From Euclidia mi (lineage: Eukaryota; Arthropoda; Insecta; Lepidoptera; Erebidae), in NCBI GenBank assembly GCA_944739405.2, contig OX123182.2:57849183-57913182 (forward strand): a DNA stretch of 64,000 bases, given 5' to 3'. The translations under genes and the position numbers were made by a program. The notes beneath the pieces were generated by a model. The model saw only the letters and a program-made list of their open reading frames with translations. It made no database searches and had not been told where the DNA came from. The stretch's first letter is position 1. Every line of letters begins with the position of its first letter. Below, one piece after another: positions 20,801-31,715 of this stretch.

Positions 20801-21252
20801 TTAAATATACAAGATAACTAGGACATTTTTTAAACACAAGGACATCAAAACGCTGACAGCGTTCGCGACGGTGAATTAATGTACACTTTAAGTCTTTTGC
20901 GCAGAATTGTAATCGGGTTTGTTCGTTCTATGCTTTTGTCAATTAAGCTTAAAGCCTTCGCCGACAAATATTACTGGAGAAGGAACACAAAGTAGTTTGG
21001 TTCATCTCTAGAGAAAACGACAGCCAAATTAAGCTGAAACTAAAACTTCGCCTTGTATTAGGAAGCTGAGGCATAACATTAATTGTTTTAAGAAATACGC
21101 GCTGGCTTATGAACGACTTAAATGGAGCTTAGGATTAAAGCCAGGGTACTGCACAGATTTAATAACGAGACTCATGGCATTCATACAAACTATTTCACTT
21201 CCGACATTTACCAGATTATAAGAGCAGACCGTTAACTGTAAAACTATGCCGA
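20801..21252. other. non-coding (also 23162-23613)
   Basis: No gene or element recognised in this part of the tandem unit. Confidence 0.45.
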
Positions 21253-21274
21253 TTATTTATGTAGTTTTTTATAG

Positions 21275-21350
21275 GAATCAAACCCTGGACCTCCTGATGA
21301 GCAGACGCATACGCTATCCACTGGACCACGGAGGCAGTCGACAAAAAAAC
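21275..21350 (-). mobile_element. SINE family A head fragment
   Basis: Minus strand: GCCTCCGTGGTCCAGTGGAT then a B-box-like GGGTTTGATTCC. Only the tRNA-like head is present. It abuts the truncated LINE at 21353 and so marks the end of the inverted-duplication arm. Confidence 0.75.
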
Positions 21351-21352
21351 TT

Positions 21353-22430
21353 TGTTCTAGTTCATTCATGACTAAGTTCCACAATAGCGGGGAGAGAACA
21401 CCGCCCTGCGGGCAACCTTTAGTTCTGAAGGCTTTCTGGGAGTCGCCGTGCAGGCGCACTACTCTTTTGATGAGCATGTTTTGGATCCACTGTATGAGCA
21501 TCTGATCCACACCATTTCTGGCGAGGGCGTTGCTTATACTGGAGAAGTTTGTCTTGTCAAAGGCTCCTTCTATGTCAATGAAGGTGCCCAGACAGATGCT
21601 TTTTTGTTGTAAAGCAGCTTCTATCTGGTTCACGACCTGATGTAAGGCCGATTCCGTCGATTTCCCTGAGCTGTATGCATGTTGATTGGCATGTAGGGGT
21701 AGGTGTTTAAGTGCCCCACTTCTTAATTCCCTCTCGCATAGCCTTTCCAAGGCTTTAAGCATGAAGGAGGTCAGGCTTATTGGTCTGAAGGACTTTGCAT
21801 TTGTGTAGTCTGTTTTGCCTGGTTTTGGTATGAAAATTAGTTTGACTTCCCTCCAATTCTTCGGTACATATCTAAGGGCCAGGCTAGCCCTCATGATTGC
21901 CAGAAGTCTTTTGCGGACCGGTTCACCCCCCCCATTGTAATAACCCTGGGAAGATGCCGTCCAGTCCGGCTGCTTTGAAGGGATGGAAGCTATCGATGGC
22001 CCATCGGAGTTTTTCTTCTGAGACCACGGTGTTTGCGTGTCTCCACTCGTGTTCGGTCGCCGCTGTTGGTGTATCGTGCCACGTTATTACCGGGGCGAGG
22101 ACGCAGCCTGGGAAGTGTGTTTCTAGTAGGACGCGTCTTGTCTCCTCCTCCGATGTGGTGTATGTGTTATCCGGTTTACGGAGAGTACCTGGTGCAACCA
22201 TCGGTTGCTGAGCCAGTAGTTTCCTTACCCGGTTTGCTTGTTGGCAAGATTCAATGCTCCCACAAAATTTTCGCCATCCCATGGTGCGTCTGAATCTGAG
22301 GAATTTCTTGTAGCTTGATTTGGCCGCTTTATAAGCGTCCCAATCAGCGTCCGCGCTTGTGTTCATTGCCCTGTTTAGGGCCCTTCTTACCTTCTTGCGC
22401 TTGCGTTCAAGCTCAGCATCCCACCAGGGC
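21353..22430 (-). pseudogene. LINE RT fragment (tandem copy 1)
   Basis: Reverse complement of left-arm 13936-15010: the PWWDAELERKRKK linker, then RT through FIDIEGAFDKTNF and GCPQGGVLSPLLWNLV, cut before YADD. It shares the eight-base homopolymer frameshift (21926-21933) and the same truncation at the linker with the left arm. Residue differences from the left arm are few, for example CEREL for CEREI and MLIKRVVR for MLSKRVVC. The truncated frame reads through into SINE-A sequence, so the tail after NELEQS is not LINE protein. Confidence 0.9.
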
Positions 22431-22808
22431 ACAAGTAGACATGTTATAGGCGTACCAAAAGCAGGACGCTAAACATAAGCCAATTAACAAGTCTGACATA
22501 TGAGTGTGTGACATCGCGAGCCTGCGCCCAATAGTTTCGGCTGTAGCGTGTCTGTCAGTCAGTCAGTAACGCAAGGATTTTATATATTAAGATAAGATTA
22601 GATTAGATGTACATATAGGTTGTCATAGTGTCGTAGTGATTGGTACAACATGGGATTTCAGTTTTCGTTAAGGGTCTTTTTTACATTCTGTATATTCTTT
22701 TAGCATTCTGTTGCCTGATTACTTCAAGTGATTATTTTTAGACGTTTATCAGGAATTTTTGATAGCAGAATTCAATTTATTCATAAAATACTATAATTCA
22801 GCTTCTTA

Positions 22809-23161
22809 GCGCTATCCCAATTAAAATCTGGGGTCCGTTTACTTAGTCTGACTAAGTCTAACTGGATTTGGATTAATATTAGCTTTTCCACAGCGCGACT
22901 GCTTTCCTGACCTCCACAGCCAAAAGGGCAAAGCAGTATGCCATGGTTTAGACTAGTATCAGTTTATTGAGTGGTACTGAATCCCTATGATGACTGTAAA
23001 ATATCTTTATGACAGCCGGGACAAACGGCTTTAGTGCTCACCGAGGCACGGGACGAGCGATAATTAACAATTAAAACGCACATTACTCCGAAATCATTGG
23101 TGCGCGCCGTAGATCCGAACCCGATATCCTCTGCATGGCAGTCTTTTGTTACGTACTTTCT
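22809..23161 (-). mobile_element. SINE-like repeat, family D (tandem copy)
   Basis: The 2361-bp-offset duplicate of 20448-20800, with no difference noticed. Confidence 0.6.
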
Positions 23162-23635
23162 TTAAATATACAAGATAACTAGGACATTTTTTAAACACAA
23201 GGACATCAAAACGCTGACAGCGTTCGCGACGGTGAATTAATGTACACTTTAAGTCTTTTGCGCAGAATTGTAATCGGGTTTGTTCGTTCTATGCTTTTGT
23301 CAATTAAGCTTAAAGCCTTCGCCGACAAATATTACTGGAGAAGGAACACAAAGTAGTTTGGTTCATCTCTAGAGAAAACGACAGCCAAATTAAGCTGAAA
23401 CTAAAACTTCGCCTTGTATTAGGAAGCTGAGGCATAACATTAATTGTTTTAAGAAATACGCGCTGGCTTATGAACGACTTAAATGGAGCTTAGGATTAAA
23501 GCCAGGGTACTGCACAGATTTAATAACGAGACTCATGGCATTCATACAAACTATTTCACTTCCGACATTTACCAGATTATAAGAGCAGACCGTTAACTGT
23601 AAAACTATGCCGATTATTTATGTAGTTTTTTATAG

Positions 23636-23711
23636 GAATCAAACCCTGGACCTCCTGATGAGCAGACGCATACGCTATCCACTGGACCACGGAGGCAGTC
23701 GACAAAAAAAC
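23636..23711 (-). mobile_element. SINE family A head fragment (tandem copy)
   Basis: The 2361-bp-offset duplicate of the fragment at 21275-21350. Confidence 0.75.
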
Positions 23712-23713
23712 TT

Positions 23714-24791
23714 TGTTCTAGTTCATTCATGACTAAGTTCCACAATAGCGGGGAGAGAACACCGCCCTGCGGGCAACCTTTAGTTCTGAAGGCTTTCTGG
23801 GAGTCGCCGTGCAGGCGCACTACTCTTTTGATGAGCATGTTTTGGATCCACTGTATGAGCATCTGATCCACACCATTTCTGGCGAGGGCGTTGCTTATAC
23901 TGGAGAAGTTTGTCTTGTCAAAGGCTCCTTCTATGTCAATGAAGGTGCCCAGACAGATGCTTTTTTGTTGTAAAGCAGCTTCTATCTGGTTCACGACCTG
24001 ATGTAAGGCCGATTCCGTCGATTTCCCTGAGCTGTATGCATGTTGATTGGCATGTAGGGGTAGGTGTTTAAGTGCCCCACTTCTTAATTCCCTCTCGCAT
24101 AGCCTTTCCAAGGCTTTAAGCATGAAGGAGGTCAGGCTTATTGGTCTGAAGGACTTTGCATTTGTGTAGTCTGTTTTGCCTGGTTTTGGTATGAAAATTA
24201 GTTTGACTTCCCTCCAATTCTTCGGTACATATCTAAGGGCCAGGCTAGCCCTCATGATTGCCAGAAGTCTTTTGCGGACCGGTTCACCCCCCCCATTGTA
24301 ATAACCCTGGGAAGATGCCGTCCAGTCCGGCTGCTTTGAAGGGATGGAAGCTATCGATGGCCCATCGGAGTTTTTCTTCTGAGACCACGGTGTTTGCGTG
24401 TCTCCACTCGTGTTCGGTCGCCGCTGTTGGTGTATCGTGCCACGTTATTACCGGGGCGAGGACGCAGCCTGGGAAGTGTGTTTCTAGTAGGACGCGTCTT
24501 GTCTCCTCCTCCGATGTGGTGTATGTGTTATCCGGTTTACGGAGAGTACCTGGTGCAACCATCGGTTGCTGAGCCAGTAGTTTCCTTACCCGGTTTGCTT
24601 GTTGGCAAGATTCAATGCTCCCACAAAATTTTCGCCATCCCATGGTGCGTCTGAATCTGAGGAATTTCTTGTAGCTTGATTTGGCCGCTTTATAAGCGTC
24701 CCAATCAGCGTCCGCGCTTGTGTTCATTGCCCTGTTTAGGGCCCTTCTTACCTTCTTGCGCTTGCGTTCAAGCTCAGCATCCCACCAGGGC
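23714..24791 (-). pseudogene. LINE RT fragment (tandem copy 2)
   Basis: Duplicate of 21353-22430 at an offset of 2361, with identical predicted protein blocks and the same frameshift. This copy is the one in continuity with the rest of the right arm (GC-rich leader from 24990 onward). Confidence 0.9.
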
Positions 24792-24995
24792 ACAAGTAGA
24801 CATGTTATAGGCGTACCAAAAGCAGGACGCTAAACATAAGCCAATTGACAAGTCTGACATATGAGTGTGTGACATCGCGAGCCTGCGTCAAAGTGAAACT
24901 GACAGATCTTGTCAACCGAAAATAAAATAAAATATGGAGTTATCGATGTGTGCGTTAGTGTACAGTTTCTACGGATTGATTACTACGCAGGTAAT

Positions 24996-25437
24996 TTATC
25001 TACCATTTTCTTGTAATATCATTGGGGCGCACCATTTGATGCGTTGCGGTGGGGCCGCAGAGGAAGAGGAGGTGCGGTGTTGACAGGTTGCCGTCCTCCC
25101 TATCCTCTGCGGCCGTTTAGGTGCCTGCGGACAGCGAGCGCTGGTGCTGCTCCCCGTCCGCCAAAAGGCAAGGAGGCGGCGTAGTGTTCGCACCGTCTCC
25201 TTAGTCATAATTAGACGGGGCCCGCCAACACCAACGGCGGGCCAATCCCGGGCGGGGTCATGGAAAAGTATGCTATCCGCGAATCACGAGACCCCGCCAC
25301 TACACGGGACCCGTAGGGACACCGCAGTGGTTTTAGTGGGTATGCCCCAAACGCTTTTAGGGGAGAGCCTCCACACACCTCCTCCGCTAGTACCAAGCCC
25401 GGTCGATCAAACTCTGGCTGGGTTGGCATCGAGTTGA
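24996..25437 (-). pseudogene. GC-rich retroelement leader/ORF1-like fragment (right arm)
   Basis: Mirror copy of 13287-13730. Two short frames, 25211-25429 and 24996-25208, match the left-arm pair almost exactly (one visible change, QAPKRP for QVPKRP). The same doubt applies about whether it was ever protein-coding. Confidence 0.4.
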
Positions 25438-25479
25438 GAAAAAAAAGGAGAAATCATATCTTACGTTTTTTTATAGTAA

Positions 25480-25630
25480 TAGGCGGCAAACGAGCAGACG
25501 GATCATCTGATGGTAAGCAATTAACGCCACCCGTGGACACAAGCAACAACACAGGAGTCACAAGTGCGTTGCCGCCCCTTAGAGTTGGGAAAAGGGATAG
25601 GATGAGGAGAGGGATGAAGAATAAGGGATA
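25480..25630 (-). repeat. LINE/SINE 3'-tail repeat (right arm)
   Basis: Reverse complement of 13146-13262, with GCAGACGGATCATCTGATGG. Confidence 0.6.
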
Positions 25631-25774
25631 GGGCCACCGGCACTCTCACTCACCGAACGAAACGCAAGTCTAAGTACTATTACTTTACGTCCGCCGTGTG
25701 GTTGACAGCATAGAATACAAGTGTCGCCACCCCTATCTTCCCGTGGGTGTGGTGAGAGGCGACAAAGGGATAAT

Positions 25775-25950
25775 ACCATTCAAATACCGTCTTTGCACTA
25801 TGAGACGGAAAACTCAACATCAAACCCTATACCAACCCGTCTGGCCAGCGTGATATAGTAGGCCAAGCCCTCCTAATTTGCTCACAATACTATTGTGACG
25901 CAAATTACGAGAGACCTATGTCCAGCGGTGGACGTGAGTAGGGTGACTTT
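25775..25950 (+). repeat. LINE 3'-tail repeat
   Basis: Contains ACCCTATACCAACCCGTCTG, GGCCAGCGTG and a GTCCAGCGGTGGACG-type ending, shared with 42480-42712 and 50041-50300. The 'cagcagtggac...' ending is typical of abundant lepidopteran LINE 3' ends. It lies in sequence missing from the left arm. Confidence 0.6.
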
Positions 25951-26443
25951 ACGTTCATTTTCTGTGAGAGGGTAGTACTTCCCCGGCCGAGCCGGCCCAT
26001 TCATACTGAAATCAGCAAGGCTCTACTACCAGTAGAAATCGTATCAAATACTCAAGAATTATGTACGACAGAAAAGTGTAACAAATTATATTATAGTGTT
26101 AATTAAAATTTCTACTTCTGACATTACAATATTTAATAAAAAAAATTACTATACCGCGTCCAGTTCACGCAAAAATATCACGGCAACTGATCTCGTTCGC
26201 GGTTAACTAACTTAACTCGTGCGGCGCCGCCGCATCGCACGTCATGTGCATTTGGTCACGTTGGCCACGTCAATAGGTATAAACTGTTTGTTGTTGTCAC
26301 GCCGCGCCCCGAGACATCGCGTTTGTATCCAGACCGCTCACGTAGGACACCGCGTAAGGGCACCGTAGCGGAGAGCATTGTACTGTCAAACTGTAAAGGT
26401 TTGTAGGTTTGCTAATGAGACTCGGTAGTAAGATAAAAATAAC
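25951..26443. other. right-arm-only sequence, unassigned
   Basis: GC content rises around 26200-26370, and a GGTATAAAC TATA-like motif occurs at 26276. No coding frame is recognised. It flanks the 3' LTR of the BEL element and was probably pre-existing target DNA; the left arm lost it. Confidence 0.4.
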
Positions 26444-27047
26444 TGTTCAGAACTTGCCCTAGACAGACTGGGAATTGTTTGCAGTGGGCAATGAAAGCTT
26501 GATTAGACTCATCCAGTTGTTTTAAGGCAATCATATCTCTGACATATGAGACTGAGTTTAGATTTAAACAAATTATTGTAATTTGTTAAAAATTACCGTA
26601 GTGTATAAAATTACCTAAGATCTTCCGGTGTCGGTCCTGCAACTAAGCTAAAGAATACAAAAGACTATATTGACCAATATTAGCAAGTGAATCTTTACCT
26701 AGTGCCGATTTCATACGCAACGTCTTCAAGCCCCGCTGCACGAGGTGCGGATTTATAAAATTTTTGCAAATGTTAAGTACGTCACAAAATTATCACAAAC
26801 TTTGCCGGAGGTCAAAAGCGGCAATTACATACACAATTCAATTCGCCAAGCTGGTTTAACTATGTGCTTTCAAAAGGCGATATTTTACGAGACGACAAAC
26901 GTGGTAGTTTTTCAAGGCAAGAACAGAGAGAGATGTGTCATCTTACAGTGTGACCAGAGTAAAAAAAAATTACAATAGACAAAATAAAATGTTACAAAAC
27001 TGATATTCTCGATTTAACTATCATAGACAATATTACTATTTCAAACA
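26444..27047 (-). repeat. BEL/Pao 3' LTR (right arm)
   Basis: On the minus strand it runs from TGTTTGAAATAG to AGTTCTGAACA, 604 bp, aligned end to end with the 5' LTR at 30614-31188 but visibly diverged and with indels. Immediate flanks on the minus strand are CTTAT before the 5' LTR and GTTAT after this one. That is a likely 4-5-bp target duplication with one change, within the BEL range. Confidence 0.85.
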
Positions 27048-27166
27048 TCCACCCGCCCCGGACCAACCTATCGGTCCGCTAATCGGTTCGTAGACGTGAC
27101 CACGTTGCAACCGCTCTCCTCAGAACCGAACCGTCAGCCAAGAACTCACCAAAACGGGGAACTCCA

Positions 27167-30100
27167 TCAGCCCCAGTTAACAAACGAAGAATGCGCCCCC
27201 TGCGCCATCTGAGTGTTAGCCTCCTTGATCAAAACGAGGTCTCCAATCTTGGGTGGATCGGTCTTGCCGGTCCACTTAACGCGTTGCTGGAGTATGTGCA
27301 AATATTCCAAATTCCAGCGTTTCCAAAAGCTCTGAGTAATCTGGCATACCAATTCAAAACGCGAGAGATGATTAGGTCTCGTATCAATACAGGGGTACTC
27401 AGGCAAGGCGACAAGTGGGCGACCAATCAAAAAATGGCCCGGCTTAAGGGCCTCCAAATCATTTGGATCTGAGGAGATCGGGCACAATGGCCTAGAGTTC
27501 AAAACGGCCTCAATCTTACAAAACACAGTTGCGATTTCCTCAAATGTAAGGACTGATTCACCAACTGTTCTGCGCAAGTGCGTCTTGGCCGATTTTACAG
27601 CGGCCTCAAATATACCACCCCAGTGTGAACAATTTGGTGTGGATAACAACCAATTTATCCCACATCGGGTAAGCCTATTGTCTATATCAGCCTTGTTGGT
27701 TTCAAGAAAATCAACTACGTCATTCAAATAATTATAAGTGCCCTTGAAGTGAGTGCCGCAATCAGAACGGATCAAGGAAGGCAGCCCTCAGCGGGATACA
27801 AATCTGTCAAATGTGGCTACAAACGCCTCGGTCGTAAGCGAGGAGACTAGTTCTAAGTGTACGGCCTTTGTGGAGAGGTAAACGAAGACACAAGTAGGCC
27901 TTAACAGTCTTGCTGTTTCGAAGTGTTGAAGTTTTCACCAAAAAGGGACCAGCGAAGTCCGTACCAACACCGTCAAACGTCCTGCTCTCTGTTACACGAT
28001 CTGCCGGTAAGTCTCCCATCAAGGGCTGCATGGTAGAAGCCTTGAACTTATAGCAAGGGATGCAGCAAAAGACTACACTCCGAATAATTCTTCGGGCAGA
28101 CAAAATCCAAAACTCGCGTTGCAAAATGGCCAACAGAGTAATTACAACCAGCATGCCAATTTTTAAGGTGACGGTCAGTTACCAACAAACGTACCACATG
28201 ACCGTCCTTGGGTAACAAAAAGGGGTGACGTGCCCCGTAAGGGAGGTTGGCGTTCTTGAGACGCCCTCCAACGCGCAAAAGACCCACATCATCCAAAAAG
28301 GGGTTCAATTTAGATACAACTCCCGACAATTTCTATTTTCCTGACTTAAGGATAGCAATCTCCTTCTCAAAGTGCGCCAATTGCACAGAACGAATCTAAA
28401 AGGTGAGAGACTCCTGTCGTTTCTGTGGTGAGAGAAACGGTGTCAGTCGTTTCGGTTGCGGGTGCCTAAAAATAAAGACAAAACGCTTTATCCAAGCAGC
28501 AACACCTAACAACTTGTCAAGGGAGCTGTAGCGGTTCAACAAAAATCGGTGTCGAAGGCAGAATCTACCTTCTCAAGAGCGAGTGTTCGCAGACCCGGCA
28601 AGTTGGAAGTATTCAAAACTGGCATTCGAGGCCAATCAATTTCTGGTCAACTCAACCATTTCGGACCCCACCATAGCAAATGGCCTATCAAACTTCGACT
28701 TTTGGACTGCGACTTCAGATTTTTGGATTTGGGAAACGCGATTAGCGACAAATACTTCCAAAGTGTGGACAGACGCCTTCAACCAACAAAGAACAATTTG
28801 GCTGTCTGTCCAGGCGTAGGTCCCATTAATACAAATTGTTTCACCCAAAGTGTTGGACTCGTGATTCAACAATCGCACGAGTAGGGCTGCTCCCGAGAGC
28901 TCCAATTTCGAAATGGTCAGAGATGTCCAAAGGGGTGCAACCTTGTTCTTCGCCATGATCAGGGAAACCCTCACCAGACCTGCAGCACTGACTGTGCGCA
29001 AGTACACGTGCATGACCACGTTCCGAAGCATCATAAAACCCGTGAAGGGATGCCTTGTATTTCCCTGGAGGAAGGATGGGACGAGGCAAGGAGATCTCAT
29101 TGATGGCAGGAAGTGAGGATACAAAAAAGGTCCATTCCTCAACAAGAGTACCGCGTAGAGGTTCGTCCCAGGTCAATCCTGCTGTCCAAAGCTTCTGCGA
29201 AAAGCATTTTGCCCAAAATATGACGGGACAAATCCAACCGTTTGGATCAAAGGTTCTGGCGACAGTAGCCAACACAAGACGTTTAGTCCAAGAACAAGGC
29301 AATTTCAAGTCTACGTTATACATAAAGATGTCTTGGACTGGTCTGTACTGAACGCCGAGAGCAGCCATCATGGCGGGTTGTCAACAATCTCAAACAAATG
29401 TGGATCCTGCTGATGATCCTCTGGCAAGCCTTCCAAAAGAGCTGGTGAGTTGAAAATCCATTTGCGCAATTCATAACCAGCGGAGGCCAAGATACCTATC
29501 AATTCGTCCCGCAAGCAGGCCTCCTTCACTCGGCCGTACCTACAGCGATAAGTGCCTACACTTTGGCGCGGCTTCCACGTCGCGTCGTCACCGCTCGCGC
29601 GTAGGGCTAGCTAATAACGTGAATTTTAATAGTGAACAACAAAAATGTTCACATCACAAGTCTGATGCGAAGTATTGCTCATTTAACGGATGTGTGTCGG
29701 AAGCAACTTGAAATTTTGATTTTATTTATTTTACGAGAGCAACTTGATAATTGTACTTTTTATTTGTTGAGATATCTCAACGATTATGGTGTCAAATTAA
29801 AGGTCTAGTTCAAAAACCATTTTATATGTTTGAGTCATGTAAATCGGTCTACGCGTTTAGGAAATAACTAAGAATTAGTATAGTGAAAATGTAAACCACC
29901 AGAATTTTTGTGGTTTTCGTTCTACGAGCTCAAATAGTGGGATAGGATACTTATAGTATAAATATTTATTATTAGGTACGTGGTCAAGTAGGTTGATAGA
30001 CAATGAATAAATATTATAGTAGCAGCGGCAAGTCGACAACCCTAGCGCACCGCTCCGCGCCAGACAGCGACAGCGTTATGTGTTAGAAAAGAGCGGGAAC

Positions 30101-30517
30101 AGTTAGGTCAATATCGCGTTAGGTACTGAATGCTCATGCGAGCTGAATTGCACTTTCTTGCTTAGTAGCAAGAGTCGCCATTTCTTTAAATTGGTTTGCG
30201 AAGTGGTGCTTCTGTTCGTAAGAACTATCTATTCTGTGCCGCAAGAGGATCGCCTTGTCCGCTGTGAAGGCGCCCGAATAAATGTCATCCACGTAAATAT
30301 CGTCCTTCAGGATGGCAGAGGCTCGTGGGAAACGTAAGCTTTCGCGGTCTGCGAGCTCCCAAAGAGAACGTATTGCCAAATACGGGCTCGAGCTTAGCCC
30401 GTACGTATTGTTTGAGCTCGTAGACGACTATGGGATCTCGAGGATCCTCTCTCCAAAGGATCAGCTGGAAACGACGATCATCTGGGTGGAAACAAACATC
30501 ATTTTGATATCAGCCAC
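27167..30517 (-). pseudogene. BEL/Pao pol remnant (right arm)
   Basis: Mirror of 10312-12934 with the same internally deleted structure (no gag or protease). RT blocks, RNase H-like YAWTDSQIVLCWL, and an integrase with RSDCGTHF and HWGGIFEAAVKSAK are in the same broken frames. RT is interrupted just after YVDD by the 723-bp insertion at 29516-30238. A few residue changes distinguish the arms (for example CGINWLL for RGINWLL). Unlike the left arm, the 3' leader and 3' LTR are retained, so this arm holds the more complete element. Confidence 0.88.
29516..30238. mobile_element. 723-bp insertion specific to the right arm
   Basis: Interrupts the BEL RT between two copies of CCGCAAG (29509-29515, 30239-30245), while the left arm has the uninterrupted site. 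A 7-bp duplication at an otherwise empty site marks a true insertion. It begins CAGGCCTCC and ends ATTCTGTG, with no clear inverted repeats. The middle is AT-rich and both ends are GC-rich. No coding frame of note. Class unknown. Confidence 0.75.
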
Positions 30518-30613
30518 AAATGTGATGTATGTAGCAATGCCTAGCTCAGATAAAAGTTTACAATATTAATCTGAGGTTAGGCATACTCAACTACGCTCTG
30601 CTACCGAAAGATA

Positions 30614-31188
30614 TGTTCAGAACTTGTCCTAGACAGACTGGGAATTGTTTGCAGAGGGCAATGGAAGCTTGATAAGACTCATCCAGTTGTTCTAAGGCAA
30701 TCAAATCTCTGACATATTAGACTGAGTTTCTCAGTGCTTAGATTTAAACAAATTACAATGTAAAATTACCTGCGATCTTCCGGTGTCGGTCCTGCAACTA
30801 AGCTAAATAATACACAAGACTATTTTGGCCAATATTAGCAAGTGAACCGTTACCTAGTGCCGGTTTCATACGCGACGTCTTCAAGCCCCGCTGCACGAGG
30901 TGCGGATTTACACAATTTTTGCAAATGTAGGAGGAAAGTAGGTAGGTCAAAAGCGGCAATTACAAGTATTTACAAAATTCAATTCGCAAAGCTAGTTTAA
31001 CGATGTGCTTTCAAAAGGCGATATTTTATGAGACAACAAAACGTGGTAATTTTTCAAGGCAAGAACAAAGAGAGATCTGTCATTTTACAGTGTGACCAGA
31101 GTAAAAAAAAATACAATAGACAAAATAAAATGTTACTAAACTGATATTCTTGATTTAACTATCATAGACAATATAACTATTTCAAACA
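30614..31188 (-). repeat. BEL/Pao 5' LTR (right arm)
   Basis: 575-bp mirror of the left-arm LTR, nearly identical to it and much closer to it than to its own 3' LTR. That order of similarity shows the arms were duplicated long after the element inserted. Confidence 0.88.
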
Positions 31189-31715
31189 ATAAGTAATAAA
31201 TTATATAGACCAAACTATGGAATAATATAAAGGAGCGAGAGAGCACTCGCGATGACCGCTAATTGATTCCGATGCTTATTGAGTACTAATGAGTGATTAT
31301 TACAAAACTGTAGACTAAGGTAAAAATGCTTTGTTAGGTGTTTGAATATTATAGTGTATGGTTTCACCGTACATAAACTATTATTGATATTGTTATTTTG
31401 TTACGTATATAATTACCATAATAATATATATCACTATAACTAGCTGACCCAGCGAACTCCGTATCGCCTTTTTAAGAGTTTTTATTTAATTCCCTTTTTT
31501 CCAAGCCCCTTTTCCAAAGTTACCATTAACTAAGCGCTTAATCTCTTATCATTTCAGAGTCTATAAATGATGAACAAAAAAACATGGATTTTTATATAAT
31601 ATTGAATTCCCCATTCCTTAAAATGTCGGAGAAGATACCCATATCGACTTCAAAAAAAAATCTCGTCCACCATCTTTGATTTCCTATTCGCCATCTTTGA
31701 CCACGAAATAGATGA

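Larger units (their letters stand above)
20160..22520 (+). repeat. 2361-bp tandem duplication, copy 1
   Basis: Nearly identical to 22521-24881; every landmark is offset by exactly 2361. One visible difference is AATTAACAAG (22484) against AATTGACAAG (24845). The unit starts CCTGCG, and CCTGCG also follows copy 2 at 24882, so the junction shows 6-bp microhomology. The unit contains a SINE, a SINE-A head and the LINE RT fragment. Confidence 0.93.
22521..24881 (+). repeat. 2361-bp tandem duplication, copy 2
   Basis: Second copy of the unit above. Beyond it (24882 on) the sequence continues as the right arm of the inverted duplication, so copy 2 retains the ancestral right-hand junction and copy 1 the ancestral left-hand one. 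Confidence 0.93.
21353..31714 (-). repeat. right arm of large inverted duplication
   Basis: Reverse complement of 9180-15010 with extra material that accounts for its greater length: one additional 2361-bp tandem unit, the 723-bp insertion, about 1.38 kb around 25767-27145, and about 60 bp near 31297-31357. The outer edge is CCACGAAATAGATG (31714), where the satellite stops and another LINE copy begins. The inner edge is TGTTCTAG (21353). Confidence 0.93.

Noticed and set aside
31189..31193. exact 5-bp target duplication of the BEL element in the right arm
   Set aside because: Flanks are CTTAT and GTTAT on the minus strand, so only four of five bases match. A duplication is likely but not proven.
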